Origin: an uncultured Prevotellaceae bacterium
GTDB lineage: Bacteria; Bacteroidota; Bacteroidia; Bacteroidales; Muribaculaceae
Direction of reading: 5' to 3'
Assembly (NCBI GenBank): GCA_900317835.1
Contig: ONIL01000013.1
Location: 1-64,000 of the forward strand
Length of the DNA: 64,000 nucleotides
A model generated the notes under the pieces. The model was not told the DNA's origin, did not search any database, and worked only from the letters and a program-made list of their open reading frames with translations. Positions 44,869 to 53,998 of the stretch are shown piece after piece. Position numbers and translations under genes: made by a program. Every line of letters begins with the position of its first letter. The stretch's first letter is position 1.

Positions 44869-45903
44869 TTAGGGACGGGTCAGTTCACCACAGAGGTCAC
44901 TAACCATATACTTCTTGACCATACCAGGGGTGTAGCCCATGCCGAAGAGGAACATCAACTTGGTAATGGCTGCTTCACTGGTCATATCATAACCGCTGAT
45001 GACACCGGCACTCAGGATGGTACTACCCGTCTCATAGAGAGAGCAGTTCACTCCACCATTCACACACTGGGTAACATTGACAATCACCACACCGCGGTTC
45101 ACAGCCTCACGAATCCGCTCAATGAACCAGGGATGGCTGGGAGTGTTGCCGGCACCGTAGGTTTTCAGGACGATACCCTTGATGCCAGGGGTGTGCAAGA
45201 GGTAATCTAGCGTTTGTTCGGTCATGCCGGGGTTGAGTTCAAGGAACATGACATTGGAGTCCATGTCGGTGCACACCTTCAAAGGGCGAGGCGGCATCTT
45301 TCTCAGGCTATTGGTGTTATACTCAATATCAAGACCTATCTCGGCCAACTCGGGGTAATTGAAACTCTTGAAGGCATTGAAGTTGTCGGCACTCATCTTT
45401 GTGCTGCGGTTGCCCCGCCACAAGTAGTTCTCAAACAGAATGGCCACTTCCTGAACCCGCGGGCGTCCTCTCTCATCGGTGGCAGCAGCGACCTGGAGAG
45501 CCGTGATAAGGTTTTCCTCACCATCGGTACGCACTTCACCGATGGGCAGTTGCGACCCCGTGATGATAACAGGCTTGCTCAGGTTCTCGAGCATGAAACT
45601 CAGTGCCGAAGCGGTGAACGCCATCGTGTCGGTGCCATGCAGCACGACAAAGCCATCATAGAAGTCATAATGCTCCTCAATGGCTAGAGCGATGTCGCGC
45701 CAGTGCGACGGATCCATGTTGGAACTATCGATGGGGGGATTGAACTGGATATTGTCTATATCATACTGCAACTTCTTGACCTTGGGAACATTGTCCATCA
45801 AGTGGGAGAAGTCAAACGGCTGCAAGGCTTTAGTCTCGGGATTCTCGATCATGCCTATAGTGCCACCAGTATAGATAATCAATATTTTAGGTCGGGTTTT
45901 CAT
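44869..45903 (-). CDS. Type I L-asparaginase
   Basis: Hydrolyses asparagine to aspartate and ammonia. There is no signal peptide, fitting the cytoplasmic type I enzyme. The first catalytic Thr is in YTGGTIGM (Thr12 or Thr15), the second triad is HGTDTM at 89-94, and the Lys partner is probably within TGSQLPIGEVRTDGEEN. Length 344 is normal. The gene is 30 bases downstream of the esterase and 14 upstream of cutC. Confidence 0.94.
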   Translation of the reverse strand: MKTRPKILIIYTGGTIGMIENPETKALQPFDFSHLMDNVPKVKKLQYDIDNIQFNPPIDSSNMDPSHWRDIALAIEEHYDFYDGFVVLHGTDTMAFTASALSFMLENLSKPVIITGSQLPIGEVRTDGEENLITALQVAAATDERGRPRVQEVAILFENYLWRGNRSTKMSADNFNAFKSFNYPELAEIGLDIEYNTNSLRKMPPRPLKVCTDMDSNVMFLELNPGMTEQTLDYLLHTPGIKGIVLKTYGAGNTPSHPWFIERIREAVNRGVVIVNVTQCVNGGVNCSLYETGSTILSAGVISGYDMTSEAAITKLMFLFGMGYTPGMVKKYMVSDLCGELTRP

Positions 45904-45933
45904 AGCCGTAGCGGTAATGTCAAGTTTATCAGT

Positions 45934-46845
45934 TTATTGTTTCAAAAGTTCAGCCCCACGGTCAAATGCCCTGGAGAAGAACAGCATGTGGTATTCAAGT
46001 GAATTCACCCAGTAGTCCCAACTGTGCCTGCCAGGACGGACCGCAAAGTCATGGTCAATCTCTTTCTCGACCAGTTGGTCATGCAGGGCTATATTGTTCT
46101 TGATGAAAATGTCGTTCAAGCCGTCATCGATGATGATGTTTTGAGCTGGTTGCAGGGGACAGGCCTTCAGCTGGTCAACAAGGTTGCAAACAGCATGATC
46201 TTGCCACAGTTGCTCATTGTCCTCGTAGGGGCCCAACCGGTCCTTGATGTGCCAATTGCCGGGATATTGGGTAATATCCATGCATCCGCTCATGCTACCG
46301 CATGACCAGAACACATCGGGATGTCTCCATGCCAGGAACAGCGCACCATGACCACCCATGCTCAGGCCCGTGATGGCACGCATGTAGCGGTGGGCTACGG
46401 TGCGGTAATAGTTATCGATATACTGCACCAGTTCCTTGCTCACGTAGGTCTCGAACTGCATCGTGGGATCTATCGGTGAGTCAAAGTACCAACTGTCCTG
46501 CCCATCGGGGCACACAATGATGACGCCATATTCGTTGGCCAGCTCCTCCAAATCGGCTTTGCGAGACCAGTCGCTGTAACAGCCCGAAGCGCCATGCAGC
46601 AGATATACCACAGGATAACGCATCAACAAGTAGCGCACATTACCATACGTCTCGGGCATGACCACCACATTCTTAATGGTGCGGCCCATGGCCATGCTCA
46701 TCACTTGGACAGTATCTACCTGACTGAACGCCTTAACTTTCGGCGGGAATTGCTTGGCCTGGGGGGCTGGATGGGCGCATGCACCAAATGCCATCGATAT
46801 CACAGTGATGGCCAACAACAGTGGTTTCAAGAAGGTTCTATTCAT
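45934..46845 (-). CDS. Secreted esterase D-family hydrolase
   Basis: A 303-residue alpha/beta hydrolase of the esterase D family. A signal peptide is clear; Cys22 (AFGAC) could be a lipidation site, though the lipobox is poor. Nucleophile Ser162 in GLSMGGHGA, acid Asp241 or Asp245 (IIIDDGLNDIF), His274 in PGRHSWDYW, with HGASGCYSDWSR forming the oxyanion side. Relatives include acetyl- and tributyrin esterases. The substrate is unknown; the absence of an E-set domain separates it from the CE1-like enzyme at 2602-3843. It overlaps tadA by four bases. Confidence 0.85.
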   Translation of the reverse strand: MNRTFLKPLLLAITVISMAFGACAHPAPQAKQFPPKVKAFSQVDTVQVMSMAMGRTIKNVVVMPETYGNVRYLLMRYPVVYLLHGASGCYSDWSRKADLEELANEYGVIIVCPDGQDSWYFDSPIDPTMQFETYVSKELVQYIDNYYRTVAHRYMRAITGLSMGGHGALFLAWRHPDVFWSCGSMSGCMDITQYPGNWHIKDRLGPYEDNEQLWQDHAVCNLVDQLKACPLQPAQNIIIDDGLNDIFIKNNIALHDQLVEKEIDHDFAVRPGRHSWDYWVNSLEYHMLFFSRAFDRGAELLKQ

Positions 46846-47309
46846 TTTTCCTTGGTTTTAAGAGGTCGTTTTTTCTTGAAAAAGTCAATCATTAACTGGC
46901 TGCATTCCTCAGCGAGAACGCCACCTGTAACTACGGTCTTTGGATGGAACGGGGCCGCACACCAGGTATGGTAGCCACGCTTATCATCGCTCGCGCCATA
47001 CACGATGCGTGGAATCTGGCTCCAAGCCAATGCGCCAGCACACATCAGGCAAGGCTCGACTGTGACATACAGCGTGCAGTCGGTCAGGTACTTGCCCCCA
47101 AGTGTGGCTGCAGCGGCAGTGATGGCTTGCATCTCGGCATGGGCGGTCACATCAGTCAGTGCCTCGGTCAAGTTGTGGCCGCGCCCGATGACACGCCCCT
47201 TGCACACAATGACAGCGCCGATGGGCACCTCATCGCGCTCCAGCGCCTTGTGGGCCTCGTCCAGCGCCATGCGCATGTACCTGATGTCTAAATCCTCGTT
47301 CTTCAGCAT
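46842..47309 (-). CDS. tRNA-specific adenosine deaminase (TadA)
   Basis: Deaminates A34 to inosine in tRNA-Arg. The zinc site is His57 and Glu59 (HAEM) with Cys87 and Cys90 (PCLMCAGAL). Length 155 is usual. It overlaps the esterase by four bases and the LRR gene by one, so all three are translated from one message. Confidence 0.92.
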   Translation of the reverse strand: MLKNEDLDIRYMRMALDEAHKALERDEVPIGAVIVCKGRVIGRGHNLTEALTDVTAHAEMQAITAAAATLGGKYLTDCTLYVTVEPCLMCAGALAWSQIPRIVYGASDDKRGYHTWCAAPFHPKTVVTGGVLAEECSQLMIDFFKKKRPLKTKEK

Positions 47310-48481
47310 CAGTTCAGGAATAATTTACGGACCGTGTTGCCCACTTTAACGATATATACCCGTTGCCCGGGCAAACTGATCCAATTGTTCACTGCGGGTC
47401 GTTCATACCACAGGTTGCCGTACACGTCATAGATGAAAGTCCACAGTCCATGGGTGTCGCCTGCAATATATATCGTACCATCAAGCCCGGAAATGGTCAA
47501 GTGAGGCTCATTATTCTCCTCCTCAATTTCTTCGATGGCCGTTGATTCGACGGTAGCCACCAGTTGCAGGTCCTCCTCGTCATACATCAACGTGGTGGGA
47601 ACCACCAGATAATCGGTACTCAATGCTCCAATGGGCAGGAAATAACGGTCAGCAGCAGTGATAGCCACCAGATAACCGTCAGGACCATAAATCTTGTAAG
47701 CCAGGCTGTTGCCCAGTGTCAATGCAGTCCAGTTGCCACCCATGTTCTCTTGTTGCATCTCGGGCAACACGGCAAGTCCCTCGTCAATCCACAAGGAAAA
47801 CACCTCCTCATCACCCCACAACGGGTCATCTTGATAACGGTTGCTCACGCTGTTGCTTGGCACCATCACACTGATGCCTGAAACTCCCTCAAAGGCATTG
47901 TCACCCATCAACAGGGGCGGGTTAGACGCATCGCTATAAATCTCCTTAAGGTTCACGCAGTAGCCAAAGGCCCTGTCGCCAATGCGACGCAACGATACCG
48001 GCAGGAAAACCGTCTGCAGCCGGGTACAGTCCTCAAAGGCCCCGTAGCCGATATCGGTCACCCCTTCAGGCAACACGACATTAGTCACGGCCGTACCGGC
48101 AAGCATGTATCGTGTCACGGCCGTCAGACCTAACGGCAGCGTGATGCTGGACAGTTGATCGGCATCGGCAAAGGCTGCCTCACCAATCATGGTGACACTG
48201 TTAGGAATTTGCACCTCGGTCACCGCTGACCGCCAAAACGCACGGGGAGCGATTGCAGTCACCTCATAATTCACGCCGTCGCAATACACCCTTTCGGGCA
48301 AGATGATGCAACCCTCATAATGGTTCACGCCGTCATAATAGGCCGACGAGACCTCTACCTGGCTGTCATCGATGATATTATAGTATATGCCGTTTGCCAC
48401 GATATCCTGGGCACGGGCACTCAAGGCAACCGACAGCATGATGGTGGCTATAGATAATCTGTGATATACTCGTCTTCTCAT
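47309..48481 (-). CDS. BspA-like LRR_5 secreted protein with T9SS-like tail
   Basis: 390 residues. Signal peptide 1-24; LRR_5 units at about 60-190 (APRAFWRSAVTEVQIPNSVTMIGEAAFADADQLSSITLP; GYGAFEDCTRLQTVFLPVSLRRIGDRAFGYC). Residues about 320-390 have the form of a T9SS-type sorting domain (IYDVYGNLWYERP; LPGQRVYIVKVGNTVRKLFLN). It has no dockerin. Its position between murF-alr and tadA, with six bases and a one-base overlap, is odd for a surface protein. Confidence 0.82.
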   Translation of the reverse strand: MRRRVYHRLSIATIMLSVALSARAQDIVANGIYYNIIDDSQVEVSSAYYDGVNHYEGCIILPERVYCDGVNYEVTAIAPRAFWRSAVTEVQIPNSVTMIGEAAFADADQLSSITLPLGLTAVTRYMLAGTAVTNVVLPEGVTDIGYGAFEDCTRLQTVFLPVSLRRIGDRAFGYCVNLKEIYSDASNPPLLMGDNAFEGVSGISVMVPSNSVSNRYQDDPLWGDEEVFSLWIDEGLAVLPEMQQENMGGNWTALTLGNSLAYKIYGPDGYLVAITAADRYFLPIGALSTDYLVVPTTLMYDEEDLQLVATVESTAIEEIEEENNEPHLTISGLDGTIYIAGDTHGLWTFIYDVYGNLWYERPAVNNWISLPGQRVYIVKVGNTVRKLFLN

Positions 48482-48487
48482 TGAATC

Positions 48488-50977
48488 TTATTCACGATAA
48501 TAAACTCGCTTGACACGCGGCGCCACGCTGGTAAGGATTTCGTAGGGGATAGTGCCGCGGGCTTCGCTCAACTGCTCCACAGGCACATGCTCGCCGAAGA
48601 TTTCGACAGTGTCGCCCACCTTGCAGGGCACATCGGTGACGTCAATCATCACGGCGTCCATGCACACGGTACCGACAGTGGGACACAACTTGCCACTCAC
48701 CCACAAGCTGACACGCCCATTGCCGAAGTGGCGGTCAAAGCCATCGGCATAGCCGATATTAACTGTTGCGATGCGGCTATCACGTTCCAACACACCCCGA
48801 CGACCATAGCCGATAGTGGTTCCGGCAGGCCATTCCTTAATGCTAATGATGATGGAACGTAATGCCGATACTGGCTTGAGGGCATCTTCACTGCCGTCGA
48901 ACAGCGTGCGGACACCGTACAGGCCAATGCCGATACGCACCATGTCATACTGCCGCTCGGGAAACCGCACAATGCCGCTCGTATTGAGCACATGGCGCAT
49001 TATCTTATGGTCAAACGCTTGCTGCAGCAACTCGCTGCAAGCGTCAAAATAGTCAAACTGTGCTTGGGTATAGGCGTCCTGGTCGGGCTCATCGGCTACA
49101 CTCAGGTGGGAGAACACCGAGGCGGGCTTGATGACATCCTGCTCCTTGAACAACTCGATGAGCCGGGGCAATTGTTCGCGGGTGAATCCCAAGCGATGCA
49201 TGCCGCTGTCAATCTTGACGTGTACGGGAAATTCCTTGACACCATACCGTTTTCCCTCTTTTATGAGGTCATTGGCCATTTCCAGGCTATACAGTTCTGG
49301 CTCCAGACGATACTGGAACATGGCCTTATAATTCACACCATTGGGGTTGAGGACGATAATGGGCATGGTGATGCTGGCCTTGCGCAGGTCCACTCCCTCA
49401 TCGTGCACAGCCACAGCGAGATAATCGCAACCACAGTCCTGCAACGTCTTGGCAATCTCATAACTGCCGGCACCGTAACCGCTGGCCTTGACCATACCCA
49501 CAGTCTTGGTGCTTGGCTTGATCAATGACTTGAAAAACTTGAAATTATGAGCCAGCGCATTGAGGTCAACCTCCATGACCGTAATGTGTTGCTTGGCCTC
49601 CAGCAAATCAATAATCTGGCTGAATCCGAAACTTGGGTCGCCCTTGATGAGCACCGTCTCATCGTCAAAGTCGCCCTTGGCGACATCACTGATGAAATCC
49701 TGAGTGTCATCATAGAATCGGGCATGCGGCAGATCGTCGAAGTAATGACGGTAACGGCACATGTCCTTGCCGATGCCGATAAGCCGGTCCACACGCTTGG
49801 TCTTGAGCAGCTCGCTCACGCGGATGTAGAGTTCATCACCGCTATAACTTTCGGTAGCCAGGTCGCTCAAGATGACCGTACAGGGCCTGTTACCCGCACG
49901 TCGTGTCATGAAATTGAGTGCAGGTGTGAGCGAATTATAGTCACTGGTGTAACTGTCAACAATGACGGTGCAGTCGTTCACTCCCTCTATCACATTGAGG
50001 CGTGTTCCCACGGGGGTGAGCGCAGCCATGCGCTCGGCGATGATATCACGTTCCACACTCAAATGCAACAATACAGCCAGACAGGTGATAGCATTGTCAA
50101 GATCACGGTCGGCTGTAAAGGGAATCGTAATGGTTGACGATATGTCTTCAAATGTGTAGTGCAAGGTCGTCAAACTCTCGGTGCGGTCAGCTCCATCCAC
50201 TTGCAAGGGAGCCTCGCAGTGGTTGCGTGACCACGACATGCCCAATGCCACATCGCTCTCGACCAGCGGGGCAATGGTATGAGTTACCAGCGGATCGTCG
50301 GCACAATAGACGACACACTCGCAGTTGAAGAGGATTTTGGCCTTCTCCTGAGCCTTCTCCTGCATCGAGGCGAAACCATCGTTATGCTCACTACCCAGAT
50401 TGGTGATGATGCCAATCGTGGGGCGTATCATCGCCTGCAAGTTGTCCATCTCGCCTGTGGTCGAGATACCCGCCTCGATAATAGCCAGGTCGGTATTATT
50501 GTCGATGTCCCACAACGATAGGGGCACACCGATTTGGGAATTGTAACTGCGAGGAGAGCGCACAATGCGGTAATCGTCCTTGAGCAACTGGTACAGCCAC
50601 TCCTTGACGGTGGTCTTGCCACGGCTGCCGGTAATGCCGATGACGGGCAACTCGCGGAAACGGCGGCGATGGAATGTGGCCAATGTCTGCAAGGCATCAA
50701 GTGGAGACTCAACGGCGATATAATTGGCACCCGAGCACTCGGGCAACGGATAATAATCACTGGCGACGACAAAGTTGCGCACGCCCTTATCATACAGGTC
50801 GGGGATATAGTTGTGTCCATCGCCACCCTCGGTGCGGAGAGCAAAAAATATGGTCTCGTTGGGCACCGTGAGCGAGCGAGAGTCGGTCAACAGCTGGCTC
50901 ACAATAGCATCCTCATCGACGATTTTGCCACCGGTGACTTCCAGCACATTGGATATTTCAGTTATCGAGTATTTCAT
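48488..50977 (-). CDS. MurF-alanine racemase fusion
   Basis: Two cell-wall steps in one 829-residue protein, as is common in Bacteroidetes. Residues 1-455 are MurF, which adds D-Ala-D-Ala to UDP-MurNAc-tripeptide, with the ATP loop GITGSRGKTTVKEW near 113-126. Residues about 460-829 are alanine racemase, with the PLP lysine in VGMVKASGYGAGS and IGYGRRG and NIGYADGF motifs towards the end. The fusion supplies D-Ala next to the ligase. It overlaps the GSCFA gene by four bases. Confidence 0.96.
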   Translation of the reverse strand: MKYSITEISNVLEVTGGKIVDEDAIVSQLLTDSRSLTVPNETIFFALRTEGGDGHNYIPDLYDKGVRNFVVASDYYPLPECSGANYIAVESPLDALQTLATFHRRRFRELPVIGITGSRGKTTVKEWLYQLLKDDYRIVRSPRSYNSQIGVPLSLWDIDNNTDLAIIEAGISTTGEMDNLQAMIRPTIGIITNLGSEHNDGFASMQEKAQEKAKILFNCECVVYCADDPLVTHTIAPLVESDVALGMSWSRNHCEAPLQVDGADRTESLTTLHYTFEDISSTITIPFTADRDLDNAITCLAVLLHLSVERDIIAERMAALTPVGTRLNVIEGVNDCTVIVDSYTSDYNSLTPALNFMTRRAGNRPCTVILSDLATESYSGDELYIRVSELLKTKRVDRLIGIGKDMCRYRHYFDDLPHARFYDDTQDFISDVAKGDFDDETVLIKGDPSFGFSQIIDLLEAKQHITVMEVDLNALAHNFKFFKSLIKPSTKTVGMVKASGYGAGSYEIAKTLQDCGCDYLAVAVHDEGVDLRKASITMPIIVLNPNGVNYKAMFQYRLEPELYSLEMANDLIKEGKRYGVKEFPVHVKIDSGMHRLGFTREQLPRLIELFKEQDVIKPASVFSHLSVADEPDQDAYTQAQFDYFDACSELLQQAFDHKIMRHVLNTSGIVRFPERQYDMVRIGIGLYGVRTLFDGSEDALKPVSALRSIIISIKEWPAGTTIGYGRRGVLERDSRIATVNIGYADGFDRHFGNGRVSLWVSGKLCPTVGTVCMDAVMIDVTDVPCKVGDTVEIFGEHVPVEQLSEARGTIPYEILTSVAPRVKRVYYRE

Positions 50978-51957
50978 TGTTTTTCAAGCAATTTTTGAAG
51001 TTCATGGTTATCGGACAGATAGGGATATTCCTTGACAAGGTTGCGCACCACGCTGACAGTGTCGGCATGGAAGCGGTCAACAGTCTCACTGTTAGTGCTC
51101 ATTGGGCGATGTTGCAAACGCTTGTGGACGCGCTCGCAACGGGCCACCGCAAGGGCGCTGCGGTCATCAAGATAGGTCGCCTGGAATGCCTGCCAGATGT
51201 ATTCTACCGCCACATCGCTGGGGTGAACCATATCGCTGGCGTAGAAGCGGTAGTCACGCAGGTCGTCAAGCATAATCTCAAATGCAGGGAAATAGTCACA
51301 ATAGTCGTTGTGACGTGATATCACCTCTTGAATGACGACACGCAACAAGGATTTGCTCAATGAGTTGGTATCCAGTCCATCAGCGATGTGACGGATGGGG
51401 CTGACCGTGAGGATAATGCGCAATGCCGGGTTAAACTCATGCAAACGGATGAGCATGGCATCAAGTTCCTGAACCATTTCGCCCACCGTCGCCATGCGGC
51501 GTTCAAACTCATGCTGAGGCACCTTGTGGCAATTGGCCACAACCTCGCCCGTTGCCTTCAAGCGATAAACGATAGCAGAACCCAGTGTGACTGTGAGCAA
51601 CTGTGCCTCCTTGAGAGCATTGTGGCCCTGCTCGATGCGCTGGTTCATACGGTCGATGGTCGCCTGCTTGTCGGGTAACGAGTAACGGGAGTGGAAATCA
51701 TAGCTGTTCCACACGCCGCCCTGCATGAACAGGTCACGACCGGCGACCGGTTGGTTGCCAATGAGCCGCTCCACTCCACGGGCAATGCTCATCGGGTTGT
51801 AGAGCGTCCCCATGGGGTTGACCAGTGCACTGATGAAGGCTCCCTGCATCTTGACGCCGATGTTGTCGCTGAAGCACGACCCCAGCAGCAACACCTTGTC
51901 GCTGTGGTGCAGCCAGCCGCGGTTCTCGCACGTCTTCACTGTCGTCCTGAACTCCAT
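50974..51957 (-). CDS. GSCFA-domain protein
   Basis: A 327-residue protein of the GSCFA family (SGNH-hydrolase-like), named for the motif seen as GSCFS at 26-30. Further marks are TLGSAIVYR near 125 and LTVSPIRH near 180. No signal peptide is evident. The family is often next to murF-alr in Bacteroidetes, which hints at a role in envelope biology, but no activity is established. A -7 word TATCTTTG lies at 51987-51994 without a clear -33 word. Confidence 0.88.
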   Translation of the reverse strand: MEFRTTVKTCENRGWLHHSDKVLLLGSCFSDNIGVKMQGAFISALVNPMGTLYNPMSIARGVERLIGNQPVAGRDLFMQGGVWNSYDFHSRYSLPDKQATIDRMNQRIEQGHNALKEAQLLTVTLGSAIVYRLKATGEVVANCHKVPQHEFERRMATVGEMVQELDAMLIRLHEFNPALRIILTVSPIRHIADGLDTNSLSKSLLRVVIQEVISRHNDYCDYFPAFEIMLDDLRDYRFYASDMVHPSDVAVEYIWQAFQATYLDDRSALAVARCERVHKRLQHRPMSTNSETVDRFHADTVSVVRNLVKEYPYLSDNHELQKLLEKQ

Positions 51958-52092
51958 TGTTTACCTAAAATGGTTGTTTTAACTAGCAAAGATAATCGTT
52001 TTTTCGTTAATCCCTCCCTTTTCACGCACATTATTTATAAAATCGCGCGATTTTAGTCCTTCATCCATCGAGTATCACTGGGGGGAAGCGGC

Positions 52093-53613
52093 TCAACGAA
52101 TATACCTTTTTACCATCGAAAACAATTTCTTGCGTTGTGACGCGGTCAACAATATCATGGAAATGAGGTAGGTTGAAAGGAGAGAAGCAGCGCCACCGAC
52201 AACAATGAGTTTCAGCCAAGTATCGGTAACAAAGAAATAATTAACTATAAAGCAAATGATCACACACAAAGCCAAGCATCCATAGGACTTGAACATTTCG
52301 GGCCACAGGGCTGTATATCCCTTGTGAGCGCAATAAGCCCCAAGGGGCCCGTTAAAGAAGATGTTGCGTATCAATCCCATCACAGCACTGACTCCCACAA
52401 TCGCAAACATGCCAAGGTTCGTCCACTTCAAGAGCAGAAAAACGATGGTGACATTCAGCAGTCCCGAGACAATCAATATCATGGCCTGCCATTTCACCTT
52501 ATCGGCAACGGTATACAGATAGTTGGTTGAACTGATTGTTCCACCCGAGACCAATGGCAGGATGATCAGCAACGACAAGTAATAGACGTTAACGACATCG
52601 GTAGTGGGTGTCCACAATTTATAAAACGACAAACCAAAGGCAACAAAGAAGCCGACGGGAATGCTTGTTATCACCGTCAGGAACTTTATACTGTTCTTGA
52701 GTTCACTGAACAACTCGTCAAATTTATTGAGAGAATACAGACTCAGGAAACGTGGCGTGAACACATTGGCCAATGTGAAAATACTTGTAGAGATAACGCC
52801 AGGAATCATACCAGAGACCGAAATCAAGCCCATGGCGGCAGCGCTGACAAACAGATTGGCGATCAACAAGTCTAATCCATGCAACAGGACAACACTGAGC
52901 TGGTTGAGGGAATTCCACACGCCTGACGAGACTATCGTCTTGACGTCTTTAAATGATGAGTATTGATAGCGGAACGTTAACTCGGGGGTTATTCTCTTGG
53001 CAATCAAGACACAAGAGACTACATAAAAAATAGAGGTAATCAGCGAGGCTGTGCCCAGGTAAACGATTGAAGGTTTAAATCTCCAGTACAGCAGGATGAG
53101 CAAAGCCGCCTTCATGACATTGGAGATGATGCTTAAAAGGGACGATAAATCCAAGCGGTTCTTGATGATGAAAGCACAACCGAAAACAGCAAACACCACA
53201 TTGCAGCACATGTTGGCAAACACAATGTAGAACAATGTCTTGACCTCGGTGACTATCTCAGGGGGAACCGAGACAAGCCTGTCGATATAAAAGATCGCGA
53301 TACAACTGGGTATGAGGATAATCAGTGCGAACAGCAGGTCGGCGACAAAAACCGATGAATAGTAACCGCTGGCATTCCTCATATTTCCCCGATGGTAGTC
53401 GATGCCAATATACCGCGCAGCCATTGAGTTCAGTGCTGTGGTGACGATGAGGGCATAATTGACGATGCTGTTGGCCAGTCCCCAGAAGCCAAAAGTCGTC
53501 GATCCCACCGTCCTGACAAGATAAGAGGTAAGAAAGAAATTAATGCCGAACTGAATCACCAGATTCAATACGGTAGCGATTGAATTGATTGCAAATTGTT
53601 GTTTGTATTGCAT
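52093..53613 (-). CDS. Polysaccharide flippase-like membrane protein (Wzx/MATE group)
   Basis: A 506-residue polytopic protein of the polysaccharide-biosynthesis flippase family, expected to move lipid-linked saccharides across the inner membrane. About 12-14 hydrophobic segments run through the length, starting with INSIATVLNLVIQFGINFFLTSYLVRTVG. No glycosyltransferase cluster is next to it in this window, so its substrate is unknown. It has its own promoter. Confidence 0.85.
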   Translation of the reverse strand: MQYKQQFAINSIATVLNLVIQFGINFFLTSYLVRTVGSTTFGFWGLANSIVNYALIVTTALNSMAARYIGIDYHRGNMRNASGYYSSVFVADLLFALIILIPSCIAIFYIDRLVSVPPEIVTEVKTLFYIVFANMCCNVVFAVFGCAFIIKNRLDLSSLLSIISNVMKAALLILLYWRFKPSIVYLGTASLITSIFYVVSCVLIAKRITPELTFRYQYSSFKDVKTIVSSGVWNSLNQLSVVLLHGLDLLIANLFVSAAAMGLISVSGMIPGVISTSIFTLANVFTPRFLSLYSLNKFDELFSELKNSIKFLTVITSIPVGFFVAFGLSFYKLWTPTTDVVNVYYLSLLIILPLVSGGTISSTNYLYTVADKVKWQAMILIVSGLLNVTIVFLLLKWTNLGMFAIVGVSAVMGLIRNIFFNGPLGAYCAHKGYTALWPEMFKSYGCLALCVIICFIVNYFFVTDTWLKLIVVGGAASLLSTYLISMILLTASQRKKLFSMVKRYIR

Positions 53614-53703
53614 CGTCGCTATTCTTTATAACAGGCTCTTCCTCAGAAGAAAAAGCCGGACCTCAATCATGCCGCAGTGACACTGATTCAAATTCAAAGT
53701 CGG

Positions 53704-53734
53704 CAAAATTAATGATTTGTTTTTGGTTCTGCAA
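53704..53734 (-). promoter_or_regulatory. Promoter of the flippase gene
   Basis: On the minus strand TTGC (53731-53734), a 19-base spacer and TAATTTTG (53704-53711), about 90 bases before the ATG. Confidence 0.65.
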
Positions 53735-53782
53735 GAACTTTAAAATGAAATTCACAGTCACTTGTTAGTAAGGCATAAAATG

Positions 53783-53817
53783 GAGAGCATGCCATATTTC
53801 ACTGATGACATGCCCTC
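53783..53817 (-). terminator. Terminator of tRNA-Ser
   Basis: GAGGGCATG and CATGCTCTC pair with one mismatch on the minus strand; ATTTTATG follows. Confidence 0.5.
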
Positions 53818-53826
53818 AACTGCTAT

Positions 53827-53917
53827 TGGCGGAGTGACCGAGATTCGAACTCGGGATACGCTTTTGACGTATACACGCTTTCCAGGCGTGCCTCTTCAGC
53901 CACTCGAGCATCACTCC
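53827..53917 (-). tRNA. tRNA-Ser(GGA)
   Basis: A complete 91-base tRNA including the encoded CCA. Acceptor GGAGTGA pairs with TCACTCC; the anticodon loop CTGGAAA gives GGA; a long variable arm (about 53850-53865) is typical of serine tRNAs; the T arm contains GTTCGAATC. Confidence 0.95.
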
Positions 53918-53934
53918 TGTCGCTAAATGCGGGG

Positions 53935-53966
53935 CAAAGGTAATACAATTTGCAAGATATTTGCAA
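53935..53966 (-). promoter_or_regulatory. Promoter of tRNA-Ser
   Basis: On the minus strand TTGC (53963-53966), a 20-base spacer and TACCTTTG (53935-53942), 18 bases before the tRNA. It overlaps the upstream region of the helicase gene on the other strand. Confidence 0.6.
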
Positions 53967-53998
53967 GTTTTTCTCATTTTTTTGTTAAATTTGTCCCC

